The notes under the pieces: model-generated
What the model saw: only the letters and a program-made list of their open reading frames with translations
Told to the model about the DNA's origin: nothing
Databases searched by the model: none
Source of the DNA: Unio delphinus
Lineage: Eukaryota > Mollusca > Bivalvia > Unionida > Unionidae
Length of the DNA stretch: 64,000 bases
Direction: 5' to 3'
Assembly: GCA_029339505.1 (NCBI GenBank)
Contig: JAQISU010000169.1
Location: forward strand, 6,502,001 to 6,566,000
Made by a program: the position numbers and the translations under genes
Part shown: positions 42,513-52,212 of the stretch, piece by piece
Numbering within the stretch: the stretch's first letter is position 1
Layout: each line of letters opens with the position of its first letter

Positions 42513-43943
42513 TTACATAATTTCCACTGGTGCATCAATTACTCTCATTCGTCCACCAACACCTTCGAGTAGCATTGATTTATCGCTGAGAATGACAGCA
42601 ACCGCTCTATAACGAACACCGCCAGGGTTTATACGAGCTCTAAAGTGTATATCAACGACGGATTGTCTTGTTAAGTCAAGATGTTCCAGCGAAAAGTAAT
42701 AAATCGGATACAGATTTTTAAAATCCAATTGTGATATTTGCAGACCAGTATCAACATTTTGATCGCGCGCCATATATGTCAACAGACGATGATACACACG
42801 TGCTATTTGGTTGGTATCGTAATCCAGCTGTATATCCTCGGATGGTTCCTGTTGTCCGTTTATTCTCAACGAGACATCACTGACACCTAATTGATCAAAT
42901 ATCATATGGCTGCGTTCTTGAGAGCCTAATCGATTTCTATTCTGTAGCGCAACAAATATATGACGCGGAGCTGAAACACCTTGTCGCGCTGCCAGGTTCC
43001 ACATAAATGTATCATCAACATCAGAATCCTTGGTATCTGTACTCGTTGTTAGCCAACTCAGCAACGATTTTCCTCCTTGATCCATAAACGATAGTAATCG
43101 TTCTTCCGTACCGAGTGTTGGAGTCAACACTGGCATCCACAGTGATAATTTTGTTAAAATAACTTTACCGGCGGCAACACCAGCACCTCGCCAGATTGCA
43201 TCATCGTCGGTACCCTTTCTCACGAGTACTACTGTATGATTCGCTCCATAGATAACTTTTCGGACGTTTCTACAGAATATAAATATATGATGTAGTGGAA
43301 TCACGCATGAAAACTTTCGACGAGGCCCCTTCAATGTTGCTATGCGTGTTGCAAATCCTAGGTTGTAATTACTATTAATGCTTTTTATAACATCAAAGAC
43401 AGCAGCTGGTCTTGATTGGTGTTCAAGAGAATCGGGTTGTGGATCAGCTGCGGTATTTTGCCGTGTCCGTAATTTAAAATACTGAATGTGATCAGCGTTA
43501 TCAGTGATATCCTTAGAGAACATCATAGATGGACCAGCTGATCTTGTATAATCATCGGAATATCTCGCTAACCCGATTATTGTTGTGGCAACATCACCCT
43601 CACGCTCAATAGATTCAATTTCTCTTCCATCAATGAGATATCTTGCACTTTCAAATAGCGCCATGATATCATTATTGACAAAACCAACTCGAACATTTGG
43701 GTCATCTGCGTATGGTGCTGGTACAGCAGGAGTATCAACAGCTGTTACAAGTTCTCCTTCCACTTCAATAAATGCTTCAGCGGGTAGAAAGTATTTACTG
43801 GTATCATGAACTTGAAGTTCAATTCGCGATCGGAGATCTGGTTGTACTGCATGATAAGAATAAAATTGATAATCACGTACGGAATCATTCTTGAGCACTG
43901 GGGCGTCCATATCAAACGCTGTATCAGGTGACCGTTTGAACAT
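42513..43943 (-). CDS. Major capsid protein, double-jelly-roll type (476 aa)
   Basis: This is the hexon-like shell protein. The order of blocks fits the Polinton/adintovirus capsid family: an N-terminal QFYSYHAVQPD region, VIPLHHIFIFCRNVRKVIYG in the middle (about residues 213-232), RHIFVALQNRNR near 329, an SLRINGQQEPSEDIQLDY block near 357, and LYPIYYFSLEHLD near 410. The frame is open throughout. It is shorter than many Polinton capsids but in the adintovirus range. The upstream neighbour ends 53 bp before its start. Confidence 0.85.
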   Translation of the reverse strand: MFKRSPDTAFDMDAPVLKNDSVRDYQFYSYHAVQPDLRSRIELQVHDTSKYFLPAEAFIEVEGELVTAVDTPAVPAPYADDPNVRVGFVNNDIMALFESARYLIDGREIESIEREGDVATTIIGLARYSDDYTRSAGPSMMFSKDITDNADHIQYFKLRTRQNTAADPQPDSLEHQSRPAAVFDVIKSINSNYNLGFATRIATLKGPRRKFSCVIPLHHIFIFCRNVRKVIYGANHTVVLVRKGTDDDAIWRGAGVAAGKVILTKLSLWMPVLTPTLGTEERLLSFMDQGGKSLLSWLTTSTDTKDSDVDDTFMWNLAARQGVSAPRHIFVALQNRNRLGSQERSHMIFDQLGVSDVSLRINGQQEPSEDIQLDYDTNQIARVYHRLLTYMARDQNVDTGLQISQLDFKNLYPIYYFSLEHLDLTRQSVVDIHFRARINPGGVRYRAVAVILSDKSMLLEGVGGRMRVIDAPVEIM

Positions 43944-43973
43944 TTTATTATATAAATCAAAGTCTAAATCGTA

Positions 43974-43990
43974 AAAATCCTACGGATTTT
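43974..43990. promoter_or_regulatory. Intergenic hairpin class H1
   Basis: AAAATCC-tac-GGATTTT lies between the small virion protein and capsid genes. A second imperfect ggattttc arm follows at 44034-44042. Confidence 0.65.
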
Positions 43991-43995
43991 CATTC

Positions 43996-44529
43996 CTAGC
44001 AATTTCCAATCCATAGGTGAAAATGGAAAATTCTATGGATTTTCATCGTCGACGACGACTTTGTCGTTGTCGTGGTTTTTTTTAAGCCACTTCCCGCTAT
44101 CATATTTGCGGTTATGTTATCTTGGGCGTTAGTGTATGACGGAGTCATCAGCGACGCTAGTTTTTGATCTACTGCGTTATTTATAATTTTACTAACACTC
44201 ACAGGCATATCCGCTGTAGATGGCAGTGGTCCCAATCCTTTGGATTTTCGCCGCCGAACTAGCGCTGTTAGTTTATCCTTCGCGGCTGAAAACGCTTTCC
44301 CGGCAAGATCTCCAACAACACTAATACCCTTATCACGAATAACATCAATGGCTTTCATCGATAATTGTTTTACTAGCGGCGCCACTTTTGAAGCCATTCT
44401 TGCAAATAACCCCGCAATTGTATTACCGAAACCATCACCATAGTACGCGTTATAAACTGGAAACCGTGAATTAACTACATAAACGCTGGCTGGTTTGTCA
44501 TGGTTGTAGTGTATGATCATCTTATTCAA
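43996..44529 (-). CDS. Small basic virion-type protein (177 aa)
   Basis: It opens MNKMIIHYNHDKPASVYVVN. A Gly-rich patch (YYGDGFGNTIAGLF) leads into an amphipathic helix (ARMASKVAPLVKQL) and a basic cluster (RRRKSKG). This plan resembles the pVI/core-type proteins next to capsid genes in adenovirus-like elements, but I assign it by context only. After about residue 160 the reading enters the intergenic hairpin sequence, so the C terminus may be displaced by a frameshift. Confidence 0.6.
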   Translation of the reverse strand: MNKMIIHYNHDKPASVYVVNSRFPVYNAYYGDGFGNTIAGLFARMASKVAPLVKQLSMKAIDVIRDKGISVVGDLAGKAFSAAKDKLTALVRRRKSKGLGPLPSTADMPVSVSKIINNAVDQKLASLMTPSYTNAQDNITANMIAGSGLKKTTTTTKSSSTMKIHRIFHFHLWIGNC

Positions 44530-44547
44530 TTACTATTTATCTAATGA

Positions 44548-44564
44548 AAAATCCAAAGGATTTT
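44548..44564. promoter_or_regulatory. Intergenic hairpin class H1
   Basis: AAAATCC-aaa-GGATTTT lies just upstream of the 177-aa gene. Confidence 0.65.
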
Positions 44565-44652
44565 CGACTTAGTCACTATGGTAACCATCCGTAGGATTTT
44601 CTACTAACTCATCAATGAAATCTCGATATAGACCAATATCCATGATACCACC

Positions 44653-45690
44653 TTAAAATAACTGCCTGCAGATATCAGCTGCTTCATTAATTACTTCCGG
44701 TGAGTTCTTTCCAGCTCGTTTCCCTCCGATGAGAACTTCTAATCGTGATATATCGCTGAGAATATTACCAGGACATTGAATTAGACCGCTACCTGAAATT
44801 CCACTGGAATCTCTGGAAAATCTTTGATTGGAATCTCTGGAAATTGCTGGCAATTTCTGAGATTTAGAAAATCCCTTTCCGGCTGATTTTTAGTTATACC
44901 AGTTGCACCCGCAGAATCAGCTTCTGCTATTATTCGTATTTCATCCGGATTTGGGTCGTCTGCTGTATAATCCGGTGGTGGTTGTGTGATACCTTTTACT
45001 GCAGCTAGAAACCATGCAAAATCAGATTGTAATTCTGTTGTTGCTAGTTTAGTTTTACGGCGATTTGCTAAAAACACTTTATTCGCCCAGGTGTCTCTGT
45101 CTTTTATAAATTTTCTAGACTTGTCGTCTTTTAAATACTTATCTCTTATATTTTTTTAAAATTGTCTTTAGTAAAATTAATTAATTCCGAGTTTGATTCG
45201 ATTTTTCTAATTCTAACTAACGCATCATCAGTAAATATCCTTTCAGGTGGATAGTCTTCTATTGTAACAGCGCCTTGTTGTTGAGGTTCAGGTGGTAGGG
45301 ATCTAATATCAATATCGTCTAATCGTTCTATTTCTTCCTGAAGTTCTCGTTCTTGTTGTTCTTGTCGTCTTGCAGCAGTTATTATATCACCAGGAAGTGT
45401 TCTTAAAGATTTTTTGTTTGTTTGGATCTTCTTGCTATTTTTTCAAGTTCACCAATAAGAAGTTTTTCCCCCGTCTCTGGAATATCTCCGTATATAGCAC
45501 GCTCTACCCCCCTTCGTTGCTGTGGTTATTGGTTTAAACAACTCTTCAGACCCCGCAGCAAAATCCGTTTGTAAACTCTGTCTAGCTTGTAGTTTATTCC
45601 TGACAGAGTCGCGGATTGGTATAAATTTTTTGATCGCGACCAGTCTCTCACGAGAAATCGGGTCGTTAATGCTTCATTTACCATTATTGA
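44653..45690 (-). pseudogene. Broken gene of unknown function in the morphogenesis block
   Basis: The minus-strand reading starts near 45683 and passes through several frames: a basic start with ISRERLVAIKKFI, an acidic Gln/Glu-rich helix (QEQQERELQEEIERLDD near 45330), then EIRIIAEAD near 44940. Frameshifts fall at A/T runs near 45165 and 45420. A class H2 hairpin (44840-44857) sits inside its 3' part. I do not recognise the family with confidence. Its position matches an uncharacterised conserved Polinton gene. Confidence 0.55.
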
Positions 45691-45699
45691 AATCGTAAA

Positions 45700-46260
45700 C
45701 AATTTTCCAATTTGAATCTCGAAGAGATTTTCATGTACGAAAAGATTTCAATCTACATGCAGTGATTTTGTCAAGTGGGAAAAGTCTACGGGAAATCCCA
45801 TGCAAAATCGACCGTTTGACCCAACTGAAAACAACAGTCATTTTTGGTCGTTTTTGTCTTTTTCTAGTCGTTTTTTGTTCATTTTTAGTCAGTTTTTGTG
45901 ATTTTTTTATGATTTTTTTACTCAAAGTCATTCTTAAGTGAAAAAGTCTACGAGAAATCCCATGCAAAATCGACCGTTTGACCCTACTGAAACCGCTTAA
46001 AATCAGTCAAAAAATAGCCAAAATCAGTCAAAAACGGCCAAAATCAGTCAAAAAACGATTAAAAAAATATTTTACTATGAAAATTTCAGTAATAAAAAAA
46101 TATTTACTATGAAAATTTATTTCAGTAATAAAAAAATATTTTACTACGAAATTTTACAACTTCGTTGTAGTAAAACACTTATGATACCGTCCATGGATTG
46201 TAGTAAGAATTTTACTAACATTTATCCGAAAGGGGTTTTTCATTTTGTTCAATTAACAAT
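45700..46260. promoter_or_regulatory. Repeat-rich intergenic region (candidate regulatory or origin region)
   Basis: A 54-bp block with aaatcccatgcaaaatcgac occurs twice in direct orientation (about 45775-45830 and 45938-45992). aaaatcagtcaaaaa recurs four times (46000-46065). aatattttacta/gaaaattt..cagtaat recurs three times (46060-46155). ttttactac and gtagtaaaa form an inverted repeat (46140-46175). There is no coding capacity. A replication or promoter function is a guess from position and structure. Confidence 0.5.
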
Positions 46261-46299
46261 CTTATATTTCTGATTTTTGAATTAATTACTCTTTTTACT

Positions 46300-46593
46300 T
46301 CATACTCCTTCCCTAATTCCTTTCTTTTTTTCCACGATAGTAAATAACGGGACAAACTTACTGATGTCGTCACAGCATAACAGGGAATCACGGATAGAAT
46401 TCTGAATTCGTTTTATTAATGCATATTGTTTGGGTAGTACATATTTGTTATTGTTAGCGCCGTATTCAATATCCTGGAAGTCGGACATAATTTGATCGCA
46501 GTCTAAATTATCTGATATGTAAATCCCCTGAGATTTCAAAACTAAAATTTCGGTTATTACATCATTGATATTTTGAGAATTCATATTACTCAT
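46300..46593 (-). CDS. Hypothetical protein (97 aa)
   Basis: An acidic, Asn/Ile-rich small protein with no recognised domain. Its ATG lies 2 bp after the end of the upstream HNH gene, as in a tightly packed viral gene set. It could instead be the displaced continuation of that gene. Confidence 0.45.
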   Translation of the reverse strand: MSNMNSQNINDVITEILVLKSQGIYISDNLDCDQIMSDFQDIEYGANNNKYVLPKQYALIKRIQNSIRDSLLCCDDISKFVPLFTIVEKKKGIREGV

Positions 46594-46595
46594 AA

Positions 46596-47105
46596 TTATA
46601 TATTTCTAATATGAAAAATATATTTCCCAGATGGGTGTCTATGCATAAACGAATTGAATTTTTTGTCCGGTCTTTTTAGAAATTGCAGATCGATAAATTC
46701 CCTCTGCGACGCATTGAACAGAAGGTGGACAAATATCGAAATAACTACCGCGTTAGCTATTGATTGAAATACTATTTCCTCGTTATTTCTTGTATTAAAA
46801 GATCTTACAGGTCTCGCTTTTTTTGAGTATTGTCCAGTCTTTCCTCGTTTTAAATTTTCGCTTTGTGAGATAGCCTGCAGATTTGATAAAGAATTGTTCT
46901 TAGGATTGGAATCAATGTGATCGATAACAAAACCATCCTTGATCAATCCATGATTAAGATGTATTCTCCCTCCAGCGGTAAACCTCAAATACCCTTGATT
47001 ATTCACAGCACCAACTGATTTCTTCAGTTTACGATGTCTGACAATACCATCACTGGATGCCTCATAGTTTACAATCACAGGGTGTGGTCGGAATTCTTGG
47101 TTCAT
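46596..47105 (-). CDS. HNH homing endonuclease with NUMOD1 (169 aa)
   Basis: The N-terminal half (YEASSDGIVRHRKLKK, then GYLRF) is NUMOD4-like. The HNH core LNH..IKDGFVIDHIDSNPKNNSLSNLQAIS lies at about 52-80. RPVRSFNTRNNEEIVFQS at about 99-116 is a NUMOD1 DNA-recognition segment. Such enzymes cut DNA to spread their own gene. The last 45 residues do not look like the family, so a frameshift near residue 122 is likely. Confidence 0.82.
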   Translation of the reverse strand: MNQEFRPHPVIVNYEASSDGIVRHRKLKKSVGAVNNQGYLRFTAGGRIHLNHGLIKDGFVIDHIDSNPKNNSLSNLQAISQSENLKRGKTGQYSKKARPVRSFNTRNNEEIVFQSIANAVVISIFVHLLFNASQREFIDLQFLKRPDKKFNSFMHRHPSGKYIFHIRNI

Positions 47106-47151
47106 TTGTATACATAATACTATTTGTCTAATTCATTGTTTGGTCTAATGA

Positions 47152-47469
47152 TTACATTGGAAATCTTTCGATGTAGTCTTGAGGAGTTATTATGATTTTG
47201 TCCTTGACGGAGTCAAGGTCATTGATGGAGTTTTTAGTGGAATCTTTGATTCTCTTATCATAATAACGCTTCAACTCTCTGTATCTCTTACCACCGCAAC
47301 TGAGACACAACTGTGATTTACCACGCACCCCTACCCCACATCGTATGCAGGGTAAAGGCCCATAACTCCCGTTATGAACACTTTGCATATGATATCCACA
47401 GAACTCCTTTCTGCACGATTTGTTACACACGGTTGTTGATCCAATCATAAGCCATTTGCAATGATTCAT
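47152..47469 (-). CDS. Cys-rich zinc-binding protein (105 aa)
   Basis: Two Cys/His clusters (CKWLMIGSTTVCNKSC..FCGYH and CIRCGVG..QLCLSCGG) followed by a basic stretch (KRYRELKRYYDKR) suggest two zinc sites and nucleic-acid binding. I recall similar small zinc proteins from other Polintons, with function unknown. It is divergent from the polymerase gene, with 42 bp between starts. Confidence 0.65.
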   Translation of the reverse strand: MNHCKWLMIGSTTVCNKSCRKEFCGYHMQSVHNGSYGPLPCIRCGVGVRGKSQLCLSCGGKRYRELKRYYDKRIKDSTKNSINDLDSVKDKIIITPQDYIERFPM

Positions 47470-47511
47470 TATACATAAATTCTTTATTTAAATACTTGTT
47501 TTAATTATAGC

Positions 47512-50500
47512 ATGAAGGAGTTCGAGAGATTATCGAAAATTACGCCTTGGAAAAATGCTAGATTCAATCTCGACAGAGTCTCTGATAAACCAAAGAGTAA
47601 AATTCGTGATAGAACCATGATAAGTAAAATTCGTGATTGTTTTAATGAATTCAAGCGTGATGGAGCATCTCACTGTTGGTCAACATTTCGAATCGATGGT
47701 GAAGTTGATGCTACTATGAACGACGAAAACGCAGCAGTGATAATTTCACATCTTGGGGAAAAAAGGTATTTTTTTTAGAGTGAAATTCATTATTCGTTCG
47801 GAAAAGCGGGATTGGATTATCAGGGATAAATTTGAACCCATCTTGAAGGATAAAAAAACTGTCACTGTGAGTCAAGATTCCAAACCAGGAATTCTGACTG
47901 GAATTGACAAACCGTATTACGAGAGATCTTATCCTGTAACAGCAGTTGTTTGCGGGGTATATCTGTTAAATGATAAACCGAGTATTGAAAAACTAAAAAC
48001 CATGAAACTGTCACTGTTGATTTCGTCATCGTTGAATTGTGTAGCAGAACGAATAATAGAACACTTCACAAATGCATCCCGGGGGAACAAATTGACTGTT
48101 CTAAGACGCAAGAAAATAAATGAATGGGAATTAACAGTTAGGAAAAACGGAGCATCGATTCAGGATATAGCTGAATTAGAAACATCATTAAGATTCCCAA
48201 TATCGGTAATGACGATAACCGGTGAAGTATTATACGAACCTAAGTATAAATCAAAAGGAACCCCAATCAAAATTATTGATCATAACGCATGGACATCTGC
48301 GGTAACAATATTCCCGCGGGAACGAACAATAAAGTATATACCCGTTGAATCCCCCTCAGAATTCTCTGAGAAAAAATTATTCGATTTTATTTACCAGTTG
48401 AGTAAAAACGGTCCTGTATCAGTGTGGTTACTTCACAGCGCTTAAAACCCCGAAGGCAGATTCGATCAGTTTGTAAGACCCAATGAAGAATTATACCGCA
48501 CTGAAGCCCTCCAACAAGCAATGAAAAAACTAGCTAGTAGTTTCTCGGAGAGCTTCGACGACGAACAATTACTAACAAATTGTTTTACAATTCAGGCAGT
48601 TGCAGCTCATTTTGCGAGAAAGAGAAACACATGGAAACCAACAAGAACTGAATTTCTCACATACATCAAATCAAGTTGTATAGAATATAACCACGGTGGA
48701 TTATGGAATACAAAATACGACCGTGAAAGTATTATTACAGTTGATATAGTCGCGTGTTATCCGGCGAGTTTTCTCGGGTACGGAGAATGCGCTAGATATT
48801 TTAAACGATTTGGACATCCCACACACGAGATGACCCGTGTTGCTATTAATGGACCACTGCCTGATTTTGATTTAACTGGATTCGCTCGTGTGGTATCATT
48901 TGAATTGGCTACAGGACTTCATCCGTGTTGTTATGTTTGGATTGGTAGACACATGTCTGAAAAACATTGGATGCCAATAGTGCTATTACGGTATATGATT
49001 GATTGTAGCATGCTGATATCGCTGATTGTCAGTGAAGCGATTATATCCTATCGAGCTCAAACTGAAGTATAGTTACCACAACCTGATCTAGATAGTATAA
49101 TCAGCGAACAACGAAAGCAGTTTCCCGATCTCGACAAAGAATATATCATGAATTGGTCCAAACAGCTATTTGAAATTAGAAACAAAGATGCAAAAGATCT
49201 CGGTAGAAGAATAATCGGTAAATTCACTCAAGGTGGAAAATACGACAATAACAGATATTCTTCACGGTTGATTACAGATAACGTCGAATACGATTTTATA
49301 ATCACGGATATAACATCTAAGGGTATATATGTCGACCGTAAAGACGCTTTCTTGTCCGATGGAACAAAATTTGGTACAATTTTTACTTACACAGACGGAG
49401 AAAATCTTCAGTATACACATTTGAGAGCATCTATGCTAGCTTATGCTTCTATCAATTTATTTTCGATGCTAAATAGATTTCCTGACACCGCAGTTAGAGT
49501 AGCCACTGATTCATTTTATATCAACGTGAAACACAACAAAACAGTGGCCGAATTTACTAGCGGTAGCAAAGCTACCGGTGACGAGAGTTGGGGGTGTTGG
49601 AGAATTAAGCGGGAAATACCGTATGATTATTCCGAATCAGCAGATGTTACGATTGAGGATAAATATTTGAAAGGTGATAAAATATCAGAACTATCTAACG
49701 CACCGGAGATATCTGATCCAATATGTAGATATAAAACAGTTTATTTAAACGGTTGTGGCGGGTCAGGAAAGACGACTCGCGCGATTGAATTATTTCGTAG
49801 AAATGCTAGCGTTTCCAAATCAAACATGATTGTGTTAACACCGACCCACAGACTCGCCAGAGAGATGAAACAACGAGGGGTAAATGCTTGTACTTATCAC
49901 AGTTTCTTTCGATGGAAAGACGATGAATGGACTCCTGATCGAATGGGCGAGAAATTTATTCCTGAAGTCATAATTTGGGATGAGATATGCACGGTGTCAT
50001 TAGATGTATTACAAAAATTTCTTGATTGGTTTTTGCACGCGAACACAAAAGTCGTCATGTGCGGCGATCATGGCCAACCACCACCATTTGTCGGTTTATC
50101 GCCACATAATTGGCTAAAGAATTTCGTAGACTATTATGAAGAAATTAACACCGATCATAGAGCACTTGATGAACAATTACACGAGTTCAAGAAACTAATC
50201 AGATTACAACCGGATAGAATCCAATGTGAGATAGCGCGTGAAATAATTTCAGAAACACCATTAACAGATTTTTGGGACACGTGGAAACCAACCGATTTGA
50301 TAGTAGCGAGTAGAAAAATAGTCAGAGACACACTTCAGATGAAGTTATTTAAATTGCATAAAGAAAAATTTGCAACACTTCTAGTACCGTTGTGTTATAG
50401 GCCTTCGGATACACGAAAACAGAATATTGAAGTTGATATTCCAGGCCTGACAAAGTCAGGAACAGAGTCAAGAAAGCAGAATTTAGTACTAAATGATATT

Positions 50501-50752
50501 GTGCTGGTTGATATCAGCGTCGTCGAAGATGCATTACGCGCTAATAAATCCCCATGGACGCTAGGTTATGCAGCGACGATACATTCTTCACAGGGATTGA
50601 CTATATCAGATACAATTGTTTGGATGGTGGATAATCACATCGAGTGGTCGAATTTAGTTTATTTCGCAGTATCCAGAGTACGAAGAATAAATCAACTTCG
50701 AAGAGTTATTTTAGAAGACGCAGAGGTGCTAGTTAAGACCACGCGGTGGTAA
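47512..50752 (+). pseudogene. Family B DNA polymerase-SF1 helicase fusion, about 1080 codons, broken
   Basis: From 47753 to 50752 there is one frame with only two stops inside it, TAA (48443-48445) and TAG (49070-49072). A frameshift in the A/T runs near 47765 separates the first 85 codons. Polymerase motif A is DIVACYPAS (about 48744), a motif-B-like RRIIGKF follows at about 49203, and motif C is ATDSFY (about 49503). The helicase has Walker A GCGGSGKTT (49752), Walker B IIWDEIC, motif III CGDHGQPPP, motif V HSSQG and motif VI AVSRVRR. It would copy and unwind the element's DNA. The exonuclease region is not clear. As it stands it cannot make full-length protein without readthrough. Confidence 0.8.
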
Positions 50753-51674
50753 TTGAGTATCCTCGGGTATCACTTGTAATTGTTGTCGAGTAAATCCTCG
50801 CTGAGGAGCAGTTGAATCCAGTTTATAAATTGCTGGTCTACCCGTAGATCGTGTTATACTACATATTTTATGCGCGGTAACACTCCAAATAGGATCAGTA
50901 GCTCTTTTTGTGCCACCTTCAAGCTCTCCTGGTTCGTATAAATACCTAACAGTGACATTACCGAGTATTGGTTTTGTTGAAAAAATCTTTTTGCGGTTTT
51001 ACTGGTATATACTTCTTTTTAATCGCGTTGTTAGGTTTCATGTTGATTGTTCGAGTAATCTCGTTATTCAGCGCGGTAATCACAGCTGGTAATCTCTTGA
51101 CCCATTCACGGGATCGTTTATCCTGAATGAATTCCTTGGCGTATTGATATCCAAATAACCGCTCAGCAAGTGTCCAATTAAACCGTTCAACAATTGCCTG
51201 ATCGCGATGTAGTGCAGTATGCCCTCATCTGATGGTGACATTATGATGTTTCATTGTTGATAGAACTGCACCCTGAAATTCCTTGCCAGGATCAACTTGT
51301 AACAGATTTGGCCAGCGCAGAGGACCCCTTCGATAAATCCTTTCAAATGCAGAAGCTACTTCAGTGGCCGACTTTGCCTTTAGCGGTTCTGCTTGTTTGT
51401 ATCGACTCGCAACATCAACTACAGTTAGCGCGTATTAGTAACCACCATCATGCGGCAGAAATAGTATATCAGCTTGATGAACTTCATTAGGAACGGTCAC
51501 ATCAAAATGCGAGTAGTTAATTTCTTTAGGCGGTGGTAGATAAATTTGCCATATCGCCTGTTTGGATAACCAATCCGCTGCAGTGGTATATTTCACCGAT
51601 GCTGCACTAGCGAGTTTACCAATTGCTGCCTTACCCCTCCAGTATCCTTTTGGAGAATAATAAATAGATTCCAT
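50729..51674 (-). pseudogene. Retroviral-type (DDE) integrase, broken
   Basis: This is the Polinton integrase: YYSPKGYWRG at the start, LSKQAIWQIYLPPP, the first catalytic Asp in EVHQADI, the second in LQVDPGKEF, and Glu in QAIVERFN, followed by the C-terminal beta-barrel region. It has an in-frame TAA (51435-51437) and TGA (51225-51227), and a frameshift near 50975. Its 3' end overlaps the helicase 3' end by 24 bp on the opposite strand. It starts 7 bp after the PLA2 gene. Confidence 0.88.
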
Positions 51675-51681
51675 ATTGTTA

Positions 51682-52207
51682 TTAATTACCAGCACCTAGC
51701 ATCAATTTACCTTTCATCGCTGATTTGACTAACCATGAAGCCAATTTTTCTTTGAAGGATTTATCAGTGATAGAATTCAGCGCATGAATTAATTTCACAT
51801 CTGCGAGATGTCTGTGTTGCAGATTGCTACTTTTATAAGCGACATCATGAGCATGACACGCTTTATCAATGGCGTTTATTGGTTCTTCACCACGTCGAGG
51901 TTGATTTTGATCATCGAGTCTGATATCCAGTCTGGTCCCGGGTCCACAATAACTATACCCCGGAAGATGTTTTTCTCCTGGATACTTCCCCCATGGTGTT
52001 CCTGGGAGTTTTGCTAACTTGGCTGCGATATCACCTCCTCGTTTTTTTTTTTAAATCCTTTGATTTATCAAGGGAAACAAATCTAAATTTTTTGTACTAC
52101 ATTGTACACACTTACCTGAAAGTGCTGATCGGTTATTTTTAGTTGTAATCGTCGTCAAGTCATCTGTGCCAGTACGTTTTTTTACACTTCACACAATATA
52201 GATCCAT
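51682..52207 (-). pseudogene. Zinc-ribbon plus parvovirus-type phospholipase A2 protein, frameshifted
   Basis: The N terminus YCVKCKK ... GKCVQC is a four-Cys zinc ribbon. The second half has LPGYSYCGPGTRLD (the PLA2 calcium-binding loop) and DKACHAHDVAY (the catalytic His-Asp pair), as in the VP1 unique region of parvoviruses. In those viruses this enzyme helps virions leave endosomes; the same role here is an inference. Frameshifts lie in A-runs near 52180 and 52050. The ATG (52205-52207) lies 5 bp from the start of the divergent ATPase gene. Confidence 0.85.
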
Positions 52208-52212
52208 AATTT

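Noticed and set aside
43585..43809. A plus-strand ORF within the capsid gene
   Set aside because: It is a shadow of the minus-strand capsid frame. Its Ser-rich composition mirrors the antisense codons.
48443..49072. Programmed stop-codon readthrough in the polymerase-helicase
   Set aside because: The two stops differ (TAA and TAG), no readthrough context or downstream structure is evident, and neighbouring genes are also broken. Decay is simpler.
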